A stretch of 64,000 bases of DNA, taken from positions 1 to 64,000 of the forward strand of contig CAZXKO010000114.1 of the NCBI GenBank assembly GCA_964641665.1. The letters run 5' to 3'. Numbering within the stretch: the first letter of the stretch is position 1; every line of letters begins with the position of its first letter. Position numbers and translations under genes: made by a program. Under the pieces are notes generated by a model that saw only the letters and a program-made list of their open reading frames with translations, was not told the origin of the DNA and ran no database searches. Of the stretch, positions 9,187-18,013 are shown one piece after another. The stretch comes from Gp1-AA133 sp964641665 (GTDB lineage Bacteria; Acidobacteriota; Terriglobia; Terriglobales; Acidobacteriaceae).

Positions 9187-9297
9187 CTACCGAACGAAGT
9201 TTGAGAGCAGCCCCATCACGATCGAGCCGATCATGGCTGCCGCAAGAATGTAGAGCGCTGCGCGCGCTTCGGAACTCTGGATCGCAGAATCAGACAT
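9187..9297 (-). CDS. Putative small single-pass membrane peptide (36 aa)
   Basis: Open frame from ATG 9297 to TAG 9187. The product has a polar N-terminus (MSDSAIQSSEARAA) and one hydrophobic segment (LYILAAAMIGSIVMGLLSNF) ending in VR. A GGGGTG lies about 6-11 nt before the ATG. Composition is like real small TM peptides, but there is no family match and chance occurrence in 500 bp of spacer cannot be excluded. Confidence 0.35.
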   Translation of the reverse strand: MSDSAIQSSEARAALYILAAAMIGSIVMGLLSNFVR

Positions 9298-9391
9298 GCC
9301 GTTCACCCCGGGACTAGATTTGAGGACTCCGCCTGCTTCCTCGAAACAGCGCGGGATTATGCAACTTCACCCTGCGCGCGCAAGTGAACCC

Positions 9392-10690
9392 TTAACTTAC
9401 CCAGTCCAAGAACTTGTAGTACGCCCCCGCGAACGGCAAGAACCACGGCCACCCGTTATACAAACCCAGCGGCGCTCCCGGGAAAGGAATCCCGTCAAAC
9501 GGATTGTCCGGCTTCTCCCCCGCGATCCGCAGCCCCATCAGTTGCCCCTGGTAAGTCGCCATCGCCACGCCGTGCCCGGCGTAGCCCAGCGCGTAGTACA
9601 TGCCGTCCATCTCGCCCGCGTGCGGCATGATGTCGAACGCGAAATCCAGCGTCCCGCCCCAAACGAACTCCACCTTCGTGTTGCGCAACTGCGGGTAAAC
9701 CTCGACCATCCCCAGCCGCAGGATCTCCGCGCTCCTGCGGATCGAATCTCTGCTCTCCGGGAAGAACGCTGCCCGACCGCCGAACAACATGCGATTGTCG
9801 GGCGTGAGCCGGTAGTAGTAGATGTAGTTCTTGGAGTCGTAAATCATCCGGTTGCGCGGGCTCAACTCGCGCGCCAGCGCCTCGGGCAAAACTTCCGTCG
9901 TGATGATGTACGACCCAATCGGAATGATCTTCTTCTGCAGCCCCGGCGTCGTGCCGCTGGTATACCCGCTCGTCCCGACAAAAACATCCCGCGCCCATAA
10001 TGCGCCGCGCGACGTACTCACCTTCCACCCCTGCACGCCCTGCCTCCCTTCCCTCTCGATCTTTTGCACGCGCGTCTGCTCGAACACCGCGGCCCCAGCC
10101 TTCATCGCCGCCGCACCCAGCCCCGCAACATACCGCGCCGGATTCACGCCGACGCTGATCCCATCCACCATGCCCCCGTAATAAATCTCCGAGCCAATCT
10201 CCGCTCGCAGCTCGCTCTTTGGCACAATCTTTAGAGTGTGGTTGAACTCCCGCGCGACCACCTCCACCTGCCGAGCGTAGTCGTCGAAGTGCGCCTGCTT
10301 GCACGCCACTTCCAGGTGCCCGCACCGCGAGAAGTCACAGGCGATCTTTTCCTCGCGCACGAGCTGCTCGACGCAATCAATCGAGGCCAGCGACGCCGCG
10401 TACATCTTCTGCGTCCGCTCGCGCCCGTACATGGAAATCAGCTTGTTGACGCCCAGCTTCATCCCGGTGAGCACCATCCCGCCGTTGCGCGAACTCGCGC
10501 CCCAGCCGATGCTCTCCGCTTCGAGCACGGCAACCTTCGCACCCTTTTTCGCCAGCGTCCGCGCCGCCGAAAACCCGGTGAAGCCTGCCCCGATCACGGC
10601 CACATCAGCCGCCTCCGGCAAGGCTCGCCCCGGTTCAGTCTTTGGCATTTCCACGGTCGTCAGCCAGTAGTTTTGTTCGCGCACGCTCAT
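9392..10690 (-). CDS. FAD-dependent amine/amino-acid oxidoreductase (DAO family)
   Basis: A 432-aa flavoprotein of the DadA/PuuB (glycine/D-amino acid oxidase) superfamily. Rossmann FAD motif near residues 28-33 (VAVIGAGFTGFSAARTLAKKG), then SIGWGASSRNGGMV, which in PuuB-like enzymes positions the flavin, substrate-domain strands in the middle (SVGVNPARYVAGL), and a C-terminal YYALGYAGHGVAMATYQGQL that contacts FAD. Start ATG 10690 (MSVREQNYW...); the frame stays open further upstream, but that part lies antisense to the CDF gene and is not protein-like. Likely oxidises gamma-glutamylputrescine or a related secondary amine. Single-gene unit, divergent from the metal exporter. Confidence 0.88.
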   Translation of the reverse strand: MSVREQNYWLTTVEMPKTEPGRALPEAADVAVIGAGFTGFSAARTLAKKGAKVAVLEAESIGWGASSRNGGMVLTGMKLGVNKLISMYGRERTQKMYAASLASIDCVEQLVREEKIACDFSRCGHLEVACKQAHFDDYARQVEVVAREFNHTLKIVPKSELRAEIGSEIYYGGMVDGISVGVNPARYVAGLGAAAMKAGAAVFEQTRVQKIEREGRQGVQGWKVSTSRGALWARDVFVGTSGYTSGTTPGLQKKIIPIGSYIITTEVLPEALARELSPRNRMIYDSKNYIYYYRLTPDNRMLFGGRAAFFPESRDSIRRSAEILRLGMVEVYPQLRNTKVEFVWGGTLDFAFDIMPHAGEMDGMYYALGYAGHGVAMATYQGQLMGLRIAGEKPDNPFDGIPFPGAPLGLYNGWPWFLPFAGAYYKFLDWVS

Positions 10691-10743
10691 TGGTGTCCCC
10701 GTCGCTATCTCGTGAAATAGGACGTGCTCTCTACTCCGCCGTT

Positions 10744-10797
10744 TCCAATCAGTCCTTCGTGCAACCTTCGTGCCCTTCGTGGTAAAGCTTTTGTGAG
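10744..10797. repeat. Dispersed 'CTTCGTGC...CTTCGTGG' repeat
   Basis: Three imperfect CCTTCGTGc/g units followed by TAAAGCTTTTGTG. Similar 'CTTTGCGACCTTTGCGG-TTAAAGGCTTTT' elements recur at about 25483-25530 and 27253-27312, and in the tandem block at 21790-22240. Confidence 0.6.
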
Positions 10798-10906
10798 GAT
10801 CTCGACCAGCGACCGAGCATTGTAGAGCAAAAGCGTCCCTTCCCCCGCCGACCGCTGCCGAACTCCGCCTTGAAGCCTTCCTCCCGCCCCCGTAAACTTG
10901 AGGAAC

Positions 10907-11836
10907 ATGCACGTGCACGCCAGCACCGGCAGCGGAGAGAAGACCTCCAAAGTCCTGCGCATCTCCTTGTTCGTTACCCTGGCCTACATCGTGCTCCTGG
11001 TCATCGCCGGACTGCACGCCCACTCTCTGGCGTTGTTGTCCGAAGCCGGGCACAATCTTTCCGATTTCCTCGCCCTTCTGCTCTCGCTGGTCGCCGTCTA
11101 CCTGCAGTCCCGTCCGCCCAGCGCCACCAAGACCTACGGCTACCACCGCGCCGGAGTCCTCGCCGCGCTCATCAACGCCGGGTCCCTGGTCGTCATATCG
11201 TTCTTCATCTTTTACGAAGCTTTCCGCCGCATCCAGAATCCCGAGCACGTCCACGCCGGCACCATGATGACCGTAGCCGCGGCCGGTGTGGTCATGAACG
11301 GCGCCATCGCATTCCTGCTCTACCGTTCCGGCGTCGACATCAACATCCGCAGCGCCCTGCTCCACGAGGTCGGCGACACTCTTTCCACCGCTGCCGTCAT
11401 CGCCGGCGGTTGGGCCATCATGCTTACCGGCCAGTACTGGATCGACTCCGCCCTTTCGTGTGGCATCGGCGCCCTCATCCTCTGGTCCTCGTTCGGCATT
11501 CTTCGCGAGACCATGAACATCCTGCTCGAAGGCACGCCCCGCGGCGTGAAACTCGATCAACTCGAAGCCGCCATCCGCAAGGTCGAAGGTGTCAACGACG
11601 TACATGATCTCCACGTCTGGAGCATCGGCTCGGAGAGCCATGCCCTCTCCTGCCACATTGCCATCGCCGACATCCCGCCGTCGGTCAGCGAGCGCATCCT
11701 GCGCGACGTAAAAGAAATCCTGCACCACGATTTCCGCGTCGATCACACCACCATCCAGTTCGAGCACGTCGAATGCGAGGTCGCCCACGGCTGCATCATC
11801 CCCGTGGCCGAGACCGAGTCGCACCACCATCACTGA
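10907..11836 (+). CDS. Cation diffusion facilitator (CDF) metal exporter
   Basis: A 309-aa proton-coupled exporter of Zn2+/Co2+/Cd2+-type ions in the inner membrane. Six TM helices; metal-site motifs SEAGHNLSDF in TM2 and LHEVGDTLST in TM5 (each HxxxD). The C-terminal cytoplasmic ferredoxin-like domain (about residues 215-290: EGVNDVHDLHVWSIGSES) is followed by a His-rich tail ending HHHH. CzcD/ZitB-like order. The ATG at 10907 (MHVHAS) is preceded by GAGGAA; a TTG at 10898 is less likely. Single gene with its own terminator at 11962-12000. Confidence 0.93.
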   Translation: MHVHASTGSGEKTSKVLRISLFVTLAYIVLLVIAGLHAHSLALLSEAGHNLSDFLALLLSLVAVYLQSRPPSATKTYGYHRAGVLAALINAGSLVVISFFIFYEAFRRIQNPEHVHAGTMMTVAAAGVVMNGAIAFLLYRSGVDINIRSALLHEVGDTLSTAAVIAGGWAIMLTGQYWIDSALSCGIGALILWSSFGILRETMNILLEGTPRGVKLDQLEAAIRKVEGVNDVHDLHVWSIGSESHALSCHIAIADIPPSVSERILRDVKEILHHDFRVDHTTIQFEHVECEVAHGCIIPVAETESHHHH

Positions 11837-11961
11837 TTACCGCGATTACTTCGGTGTGAACCGCCGTAATCCCTGATAGCCCATCGGTGCCATTCCCAGA
11901 TTCCTCGCCCCCCAGTAGTCTTGTTCTCGAGCAGCACTTGGGGGAGGGCTGTTCGGGCGAG

Positions 11962-12000
11962 CGTCCCGTGACTCTTTGAGTCTGGGACGTTTCGTTTTTT
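11962..12000 (+). terminator. Rho-independent terminator after the CDF gene
   Basis: Stem CGTCCC..GGGACG enclosing GACTC-ttt-GAGTC, followed by TTTCGTTTTTT. Strong hairpin plus U-tract on the + strand, about 125 nt past the CDF stop; the spacing leaves room for a long 3' UTR or a small RNA. Confidence 0.75.
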
Positions 12001-12072
12001 GCCCCAGTCTTCCGCGAGCTGGAATTTCGCTTACTCGATGGGAAGCAAACCGCGGATCTTAGCTGCGAAGCG

Positions 12073-12148
12073 GCGATAGGATGAAGCCCACGGCGCAAGC
12101 CGTGGGAAAGCGCGAGAATAAAGACTAGCCCCAACGGGGCGAAAGAGA
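12073..12148. repeat. Dispersed palindromic repeat (type F)
   Basis: A pair of small palindromes: AGCCCACGGC-GCAA-GCCGTGGG and GCCCC-aa-CGGGGC separated by a purine-rich spacer. A degenerate relative is at about 57765-57860. It lies in the 460-bp gap between the CDF and adenylate-kinase genes, which otherwise shows only the terminator at 11962-12000. Confidence 0.55.
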
Positions 12149-12299
12149 AGTCCCCTCACACTCGCAAGGCTAACAGTTGAGCCTAGGCCTGAATCTCCTC
12201 GGTCCCGCCGTAACCTGCGTAAGCGCAAACCCTTTACTTCCCGCACAAACGAGCGTGACGCCGATCACTAACCCGTAGGACTACACGCGCTACCCTGTC

Positions 12300-13139
12300 A
12301 TCTCCGGCCCCGTTCGCGCCAGTAGAACTCGAAATCTCGTAGGTGGCTTCACGAACGCATCCAATAACGACCGCGCCCGCTGGCTCCAAGGCCCTTCGGC
12401 AGAATGCGCCGACGCGGCCGAACCCGCTCGCTCTTGGCGTCTCGTCCTGCTGGGCGCCCCCGGCGTCGGCAAGGGTACCCAGGCCGATCTCCTCCATCAG
12501 CGGCTGGGCGCGTGTCATCTCTCGACGGGCGACGTCTTCCGCGCCGCCACCCGCAATGCCTGCGCCCCCTCTCCAGCCATGGCCGCAGCCCTCGACCACA
12601 TGCGCCGTGGCGCCCTCGTCCCCGATGCCACCGTCTGGGAGATGGTGCGCGAGCGGGCCGCCTGCCTGCGCTGCGGCGGCGGCTTCATTCTCGACGGCTT
12701 TCCCCGCACCCTCGTCCAGGCCGAGTCCCTCAAGGAGCTCATGGAACAGGAGAACATTCCGCTAAGCGCTGTCGTGAACTATGAACCACCCTTGCCGGAA
12801 ATCGTCGAGCGCCTGAGTGGCCGCCGCACCTGCGAAAATTGCAAGGCGGTCTACCACGTGACCCGACAACCCTCGCGAGCCGACGGTGTCTGCGACCGCT
12901 GCAACGGCCGCCTCTATCAACGCGAAGACGATCGCCCCGAGTCGTTCACCGTTCGCATGCAGGCCTATCAGCGCAGCACCGCCCCCCTGATCGATTTCTA
13001 CCGGAATCTCGGCTTGCTCTTGCCTATCCTGGCGGAGGGATCCCCCGCCGAAATCTGTGATCGCACAGTCGCTCTGCTGGAAAGTCGCCTGCAAAGGAGG
13101 CGGGAAGAATCAGCGGATCAGCAATCTATTTCGGTGTAA
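12300..13139 (+). CDS. Adenylate kinase-like nucleoside monophosphate kinase, start codon unclear
   Basis: Transfers phosphate between ATP and AMP (NMP). The P-loop GAPGVGKGTQ (about 12453), STGDVFR, FILDGFPRT and a LID with four zinc cysteines (CENCKAVYH..CDRCNGRL) are all present in one frame. That frame is open from a TAG at 12276-12278 to 13139 yet has no ATG, GTG or TTG upstream of the P-loop. The first ATG, at 12579, would remove the P-loop. Candidates are the ATC at 12300, or a GTG at 12255 interrupted by the amber TAG. The extra ~50-residue N-terminal leader before the P-loop is unusual. The 3' end overlaps the convergent gene at 13126 by 14 nt. Function looks intact; initiation is the open question. 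Confidence 0.65.
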   Translation: MSGPVRASRTRNLVGGFTNASNNDRARWLQGPSAECADAAEPARSWRLVLLGAPGVGKGTQADLLHQRLGACHLSTGDVFRAATRNACAPSPAMAAALDHMRRGALVPDATVWEMVRERAACLRCGGGFILDGFPRTLVQAESLKELMEQENIPLSAVVNYEPPLPEIVERLSGRRTCENCKAVYHVTRQPSRADGVCDRCNGRLYQREDDRPESFTVRMQAYQRSTAPLIDFYRNLGLLLPILAEGSPAEICDRTVALLESRLQRRREESADQQSISV

Positions 13140-14475
13140 GCGGGGGCAATTCGCTGGAGGGTATGGGCGGATGCGGTCCGGAGTCACCGGGCAACAGTCC
13201 GATGGCCGCGCCTTGCCCTGGGGCTTCTCCGCCGGGCGCATCTTTCGCCAACGTGGGCTCTTTGATTTTTTCCACAGTATCCACGGAAAACAACTGGAAA
13301 TCGCTAAACTGGTGCGTCCGCGCGTACCGGCGCCCGTGGAAGTCGACATATAATGTTGCACTCTGCGGCAACCACAGCCGTAGATTCCGCCGGTGAAATT
13401 CCACCGGGGCGTACTCGATCACCAGGTGCTCCTTCTGCAGCTCGATAGCCGGGATCGGCTCCATCAAATCCGCTTCCAGCCGTACCACTTCGTAGTTATC
13501 CGCAGCCACCCAAGCGCGCCCTTTCAGGCTCGCGCGATACAACTGGCCCCTCACCCGGTACGCGTGGAAGTCATTCTTGCGGTCCGGACGCTGCGCAAAA
13601 CGTACCAGCCACGCGGGACGCCCTCCCACATCCGCCAGCCCCTCGCACGTCATCGCGAACTCATCGATGTGCCGGGGATGAAAGATGAGCGCGAACGCCG
13701 CTGTTCCCGTATCGACCAGCGGCGACGTCGACTCCGGTGCGCCGCTGACACCCGAGCGGTACTCCTCGATATACGTGGTCCCCGCGTCCACCTGGTGGAT
13801 CTCCGCGACGTAGTTGAAATTACCGGTGGTCGGGCTGCGCACCTTCCCGTTCTTGCCGACCTCGCGGTGCTCAATGCGTTCCTTGGCGCTGAACTTCTGC
13901 AGATTGTCGCTCAACTCCAGTGCGCGACGGCTGGTCTTTTCCAGCATCGTGGGCAGTGAACACGGAGCGTCCCCGCGAACCGTCGGGATTGCCTGGTCGA
14001 TATCCGGTGGCGCCCAGTTGTCCGGCACCGTGCTCGCCGCCTCTTCAACATCGCAATGCGCACTCTTCCCTTCCAACACCGCTCCTTTGTCGTCAGCCAG
14101 CAAGCGGAAGCCGCACTTCTCGGTCTTTTGCTCCAGAGACAGGTTGTAAGTATTCCCCTCGGCAGGCACATCGAGCCCGAGCACAAAGCCGGGAACCGGC
14201 TCCGACTCTGACTTGAGATTCAGCGCGAAAAAAGCCCTGAGGTTTTCCGGGGCATCCGTGGCGGTTTTCCCTAATTGTCCTGACTTCACCAGCTCGGCGA
14301 ACGTCGCGTAATGGCTGTTCCGGTGAAAATAGTCGGCCTCTGCCATCGTCACCAGCCGTACCACGCCCAGGGCATTACTTCGCTCCAGCGACGCATTCGT
14401 CGTGTCGCCCGCTACCGGCGTGACGAATGCCGCCACCACCAGCCATGAAGCGATTGTGCCGAAGTTGCTGCGCAT
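13126..14475 (-). CDS. Secreted protein of unknown function
   Basis: 449 aa. Signal peptide (FGTIASWLVVAAFVTPVAG). Residues about 30-150 resemble a pilin-like secreted domain found in acidobacterial proteins (LGVVRLVTMAEADYFHRNSHYATFAEL, GNTYNLSLEQKTEKCGFRLLADDKG), where a type IV pilin-like beta-sheet follows an N-terminal helix. The larger C-terminal half is beta-rich (VAADNYEVVRLEADLMEPIPAIEL, HLVIEYAPVEFHRRNLRLWLP) and resembles outer-membrane lipoprotein-carrier-like sheets, ending with a Pro-rich tail. I do not assign a function. It overlaps the tail of the kinase gene by 14 nt. Confidence 0.75.
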   Translation of the reverse strand: MRSNFGTIASWLVVAAFVTPVAGDTTNASLERSNALGVVRLVTMAEADYFHRNSHYATFAELVKSGQLGKTATDAPENLRAFFALNLKSESEPVPGFVLGLDVPAEGNTYNLSLEQKTEKCGFRLLADDKGAVLEGKSAHCDVEEAASTVPDNWAPPDIDQAIPTVRGDAPCSLPTMLEKTSRRALELSDNLQKFSAKERIEHREVGKNGKVRSPTTGNFNYVAEIHQVDAGTTYIEEYRSGVSGAPESTSPLVDTGTAAFALIFHPRHIDEFAMTCEGLADVGGRPAWLVRFAQRPDRKNDFHAYRVRGQLYRASLKGRAWVAADNYEVVRLEADLMEPIPAIELQKEHLVIEYAPVEFHRRNLRLWLPQSATLYVDFHGRRYARTHQFSDFQLFSVDTVEKIKEPTLAKDAPGGEAPGQGAAIGLLPGDSGPHPPIPSSELPPLTPK

Positions 14476-14867
14476 GGTTTTCCCACTACGGCCAGGATGT
14501 GCTTAAACCCGGAAAAGCCCTAAGGTTCGGCCCTGGGGAAGAGCGGTCAAATCAAGAAGAAACGCCGCCTCGTGTCGAACCCCACTACCGAAGCACGAGC
14601 GCACCCTCTGATTCCGCCATTTTAGTCCAAAAAACGGAACAAAGACCGCCAATTTCGCGGGAAAATCGAAAGAAATCGCGCCCCAGCGGCACCCACATAC
14701 CAGGATTGTGTTTGTTAGGTGCTCGCCCTTTCCACAAATGCGCATTCCGAAAATGTCTGTCATCCCGAGCGCAGTGAGGCGCCAGCCGAACGAAGTCGAG
14801 GGACCTTGTGTTTTGCGTGCGGCACTGGTGGCCCAGTGCTTTCTCTAACCACTGCTGGTGCCCCCTT
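14476..14867. other. Non-coding gap with a dispersed repeat
   Basis: About 390 bp between two leftward genes. It contains the type G repeat at 14758-14808 and no recognisable gene. Confidence 0.45.
14758..14808. repeat. Dispersed repeat type G
   Basis: Begins GTCATCCCGAGCGCAGTGAG and continues GCGCCAGCCGAACG..GTCGAGGGACC. Further copies at 53598-53645 and 54866-54916 (same strand) and about 30180-30222 (opposite strand). Confidence 0.75.
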
Positions 14868-16682
14868 TCACTCCCCTTGCCGCCGGTAAATCTCCTCCAC
14901 CGTCTCGATCGTATCCGCCTCCGCCGCGCTCTTTTCCGGCCGCAACCGCACGATCCGCGGAAACCGCAACGCATACCCGCTCTCGTGCCGGTCCGAGCGC
15001 ATGATGTTGTTAAACGCCACCTCCAGCACAATCTTCGGCTCGACCTCCCGCCGGAATCCCTGATCGTCCCAGGTGTGCGCCAGAAACCACTGCGTCATCT
15101 CCGCGATCTCCGCATCAGTCAATCCCGAGTATGCCTTTCCGATGTTCACCAGCCGCTCCCCATGGCGCACCGCAAAGGTGTAATCGCTCAACACCCCGAT
15201 CCGCTTCCCGTGGCCGTATTCCACCGCGGTCACCACCACGTCCAGAGTGGCCAGCTCCCGCTTCATCTTCAGCCACGACTTTCCCCGCCGCCCAGGCGTG
15301 TACGGCGACACGAGGTCCTTAATCATCAGCCCTTCGTTCCCCCGGGCCTGCGCCGCCGCAAACAGTTCTTCCAGTTCTTCTGGCTTTGAAGCCTGAGCCG
15401 AAGGTGCGCGAATCAAGCGCACGACGGAGGTCGTGTCCTCGTCGCCAAACACCAACCTCCCCTGGGCTCCCGCTTTTCTCCGTGACTCAGTGTCTCCGGG
15501 TTGAGTTCGCCGTTCCGCCGCCAACAACTCATCCAACACCCGCATCCGTTCTCTCAAGGGCCGCTCCAGCAGCAACTTGCCCCCGGCATACAGCACGTCG
15601 AACACGAGATACGCCACCGGCACCCGCCGCAGAAGTTCCTCGCTGACCTTCTTCCGCCCCAGCCGTTGCTGCAGCGCGCTGAACGGCAGGGCTCGCCCCG
15701 TGCCCTCTTCGCTGTAACTCCACGCCAGAATTTCTCCATCGAGGATCGCATCCTGCGGTAGTCCCGCCAGCGCGTCCGGCAATTCTGGAAACGACTCGGT
15801 GATCTCGTCACGCGTACGCGAAAAGAACCGTACCTCGCCCTCGGAAACGTGCGCCTGCGCCCGGATCCCGTCGTACTTGTCCTCCACCGACGCCTGCTCG
15901 AAGTAACTCAGCCCCTCCTCCGCCGACTCCACCGGACTCGCCAGCATGAACCCCAGCGGATGAAACATCCGCATCTTCGCTTCGCCCAGCGCACCACGCG
16001 ACGCCAACCGCACCGTCTCGCCGATGTCGCCGACCAGCATGTTCGCGCGCTGCACCTCCGCCAGCGTCGCTCCATACGCGCGCGCCATCGCCTCCTCCAC
16101 CAGGCTCTCTTTCAACCCGATCCGCAGGTCCCCCGTCATGATCTTTACAAGGTATTTCGCTTCAAGCGCAGTCGCGCGCCTGAGCAACTCACGCACCAGC
16201 ACACTCTTCGCCGCCGGCCCTCGCGCCCCCGCAATCCGCCGGAAGTAGGCCTCTACCTCGAGCACACTAAGTTCAGGCGATGCCCGCGTGGGGACGGCCG
16301 CCCCCGGCCGTTCTCGCGTAGGGGCAGGCGCCCCCGTCTGCCCATGCCGAGCAAAGCTCGGCTCGTTTTCTTTCGATCCCGCGGCACGGTTCCCCAACAC
16401 CTCCCCCGCCACGGCCCCCAAATCCCCCAACCTGCGATAGGCCGCGGTCAACTCCTCTTCGCTCTTCCCCGACATTTCACTGACCGCCTGCCACAACATC
16501 CGCCCGCCCACCTGCAGCGTCGTCTCCTCGAATGCCGGAAACGGCCTGCCCGACAAAAACACCGCCGAGACAGACGCCTCCTCCACGGTGCGCGACTTCA
16601 AATACTCCGCCACGATTCCCGTCTTCAGAAGTTTCTTGGTCGTCGAAGCAATCGCCTCGCAAGTCTCCGCAAATTTCCGCAT
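14868..16682 (-). CDS. ATP-dependent DNA ligase
   Basis: About 604 aa, seals nicks using ATP. N-terminal DNA-binding domain (about residues 1-210), adenylation domain with the nucleophilic lysine in EDKYDGIRAQAH, then DGEILAW, VFDVLYAGG and a KIVTA-like GKSWLKMKRE (motif V), and an OB-fold ending RIVRLRPEKSA. This is the archaeal/LigB-type bacterial enzyme, not NAD-dependent LigA. Start ATG 16682 (MRKFAETCEA), since the 23 codons upstream are a repeat copy. Residues about 105-133 are encoded by a palindromic repeat inserted in frame (16286-16363). No Ku or polymerase/nuclease module is adjacent, so a stand-alone repair ligase is most likely. Confidence 0.92.
   Translation of the reverse strand: MRKFAETCEAIASTTKKLLKTGIVAEYLKSRTVEEASVSAVFLSGRPFPAFEETTLQVGGRMLWQAVSEMSGKSEEELTAAYRRLGDLGAVAGEVLGNRAAGSKENEPSFARHGQTGAPAPTRERPGAAVPTRASPELSVLEVEAYFRRIAGARGPAAKSVLVRELLRRATALEAKYLVKIMTGDLRIGLKESLVEEAMARAYGATLAEVQRANMLVGDIGETVRLASRGALGEAKMRMFHPLGFMLASPVESAEEGLSYFEQASVEDKYDGIRAQAHVSEGEVRFFSRTRDEITESFPELPDALAGLPQDAILDGEILAWSYSEEGTGRALPFSALQQRLGRKKVSEELLRRVPVAYLVFDVLYAGGKLLLERPLRERMRVLDELLAAERRTQPGDTESRRKAGAQGRLVFGDEDTTSVVRLIRAPSAQASKPEELEELFAAAQARGNEGLMIKDLVSPYTPGRRGKSWLKMKRELATLDVVVTAVEYGHGKRIGVLSDYTFAVRHGERLVNIGKAYSGLTDAEIAEMTQWFLAHTWDDQGFRREVEPKIVLEVAFNNIMRSDRHESGYALRFPRIVRLRPEKSAAEADTIETVEEIYRRQGE
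16286..16363. repeat. Type A palindromic repeat inside the ligase gene
   Basis: GTGGGGACGGCCGCCCCCGG followed by a second unit GGGGCAGGCGCCCCCGTCTG and the small palindrome GCCGAGCAAAGCTCGGC. Same architecture as the intergenic copies, but within coding DNA and length-compatible with the frame. Confidence 0.85.
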
Positions 16683-16690
16683 ACAGTTCG

Positions 16691-16736
16691 CGTAGGGGCA
16701 GACGCCCTCGTCTGCCCCGCCGAGCGAAGCTCGGCT
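16691..16736. repeat. Type A palindromic repeat
   Basis: GGGGCAGACGCCCTCGTCTG followed by GCCGAGCGAAGCTCGGC, directly upstream of the ligase start codon. Confidence 0.8.
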
Positions 16737-16879
16737 CAGGTTTCTTCTCAAGCTCCGAACAGGAGTGCCCTAACTCGCACAAAAGTAATTACTTACCATT
16801 TCTCCCGATCCCGAATCACAACGCCCTGTGATATCCTTAACCTCTGCTACTTCCCCTCCGGAAGTATCATCTAACGGAC

Positions 16880-17878
16880 ATGGATTCCTTGCGCAAAATG
16901 TGGCGTTTTCTGGTGGCCTTGCAGCTTCTACCAGCGCTCGAGAGCGGTGAAGAGACGCTGGTCGGCGGCCAGGCTGTCCTTGAAGGCGTCATGATGCGGT
17001 CGCCCCACGCTTGGGCCATCGCCGTGCGCAAGCCTTCCGGCGAAGTCGCCACCCACAGCGAGCCCATGGAGCGCCCCTCGGAAATACATAAATGGATGGG
17101 TTGGCCCATCATCCGCGGCGTCATGACACTCGGCTACGCCATGACCCTTGGCTTCCGCGCCCTGCGGTTCTCCGCAAACGTTGCTCTCGATCAGATGCCC
17201 GCCGATGAGCAGGGCAAGAAAGTCGAAATCAGCGGCTGGGTCGCTGCCGTCAACATCCTTCTCTCGCTCGGCTTCTTCATTTTCATGTACAAGTTCCTGC
17301 CCCTGGCCGCGGCCACGGAGCTGAAGCGCGTCAACGCCATCTTCGCCAATCCCATCGTCTTCAACCTGGTCGACGGCGTCATCCGCATCGCGCTCTTCCT
17401 ACTGTTCATCTGGGGCGTCTCGCTCATGAAAGACATTCACCGCGTCTACGAGTATCACGGCGCCGAGCACAAAACAGTTTTCGCTTTCGAAAACGGCGAC
17501 CCGCTGAACGAAGCCGCTGTGCAGAAGTATTCGACCTTTCATCCTCGCTGCGGCACCAGTTTCCTGATGACGGTCATGATCTTCTCGATCCTGGTTTACA
17601 TCGTGGCCAACGCAATCTTCCCGGTCACCACCTTCTGGGCCCGCTTCGCGACGCGTATCGTTCTGCTCCCGGTAATCGCCGGGCTGTCGTACGAAATCAT
17701 CCGGTTCGCCGCCAAGCATCGCGGATCGCTCTTCGCTCTTATGACCGCCCCCGGCCTCTGGCTGCAGCGCATCACCACCCAACCGCCATCCGACGACCAG
17801 GTCCAATGCGCGATCATCGCCCTCGACCAAGCCATGGACCTCGAAAAGCAACGCGGCGGCGAGCTGGTGATTGCGTAG
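16880..17878 (+). CDS. DUF1385 family membrane protein (YqhQ-like)
   Basis: 332 aa, function unknown. The family signature GGQAVLEGVMMRSP is near residue 30, followed by membrane segments (VNILLSLGFFIFMYKFLPLA; GVIRIALFLLFIWGVSLM; FLMTVMIFSILVYIVANAIF; IVLLPVIAGLSYEII) and the conserved loop VYEYHGAEHKTVFAFE..YSTFHPRCGTSF, rich in His and Cys, which suggests a metal or redox site. Next to prfA and prmC, an arrangement common in Firmicutes and Acidobacteria. The ATG is close to 16880. Confidence 0.88.
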   Translation: MDSLRKMWRFLVALQLLPALESGEETLVGGQAVLEGVMMRSPHAWAIAVRKPSGEVATHSEPMERPSEIHKWMGWPIIRGVMTLGYAMTLGFRALRFSANVALDQMPADEQGKKVEISGWVAAVNILLSLGFFIFMYKFLPLAAATELKRVNAIFANPIVFNLVDGVIRIALFLLFIWGVSLMKDIHRVYEYHGAEHKTVFAFENGDPLNEAAVQKYSTFHPRCGTSFLMTVMIFSILVYIVANAIFPVTTFWARFATRIVLLPVIAGLSYEIIRFAAKHRGSLFALMTAPGLWLQRITTQPPSDDQVQCAIIALDQAMDLEKQRGGELVIA

Positions 17879-17894
17879 GGGGGCTCCCCCCTTA

Positions 17895-17924
17895 GTCGTT
17901 GGTCGCTGGTCCTTGGTCGTTGGC
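17895..17924 (+). repeat. Left heptad array flanking the four-helix-bundle gene
   Basis: Four 7-bp units of the form GTCGTTG/GTCGCTG/GTCCTTG/GTCGTTG. Its reverse complement recurs at 18374-18403 with 27 of 30 positions identical. Confidence 0.8.
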
Positions 17925-18013
17925 TCAAGCAAAATCCCATCACACATGAAGATGGTCACCCAACCTTGGTGAAGGATCGGGGAATCGTTAAGTTCGCCCA
18001 CGGGAGGCGAATC

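Noticed and set aside
10691..11833. Long leftward extension of the FAD oxidoreductase frame
   Set aside because: It lies antisense to the well-supported CDF gene, and its translation is Asp/Gly-rich with no domain resemblance.
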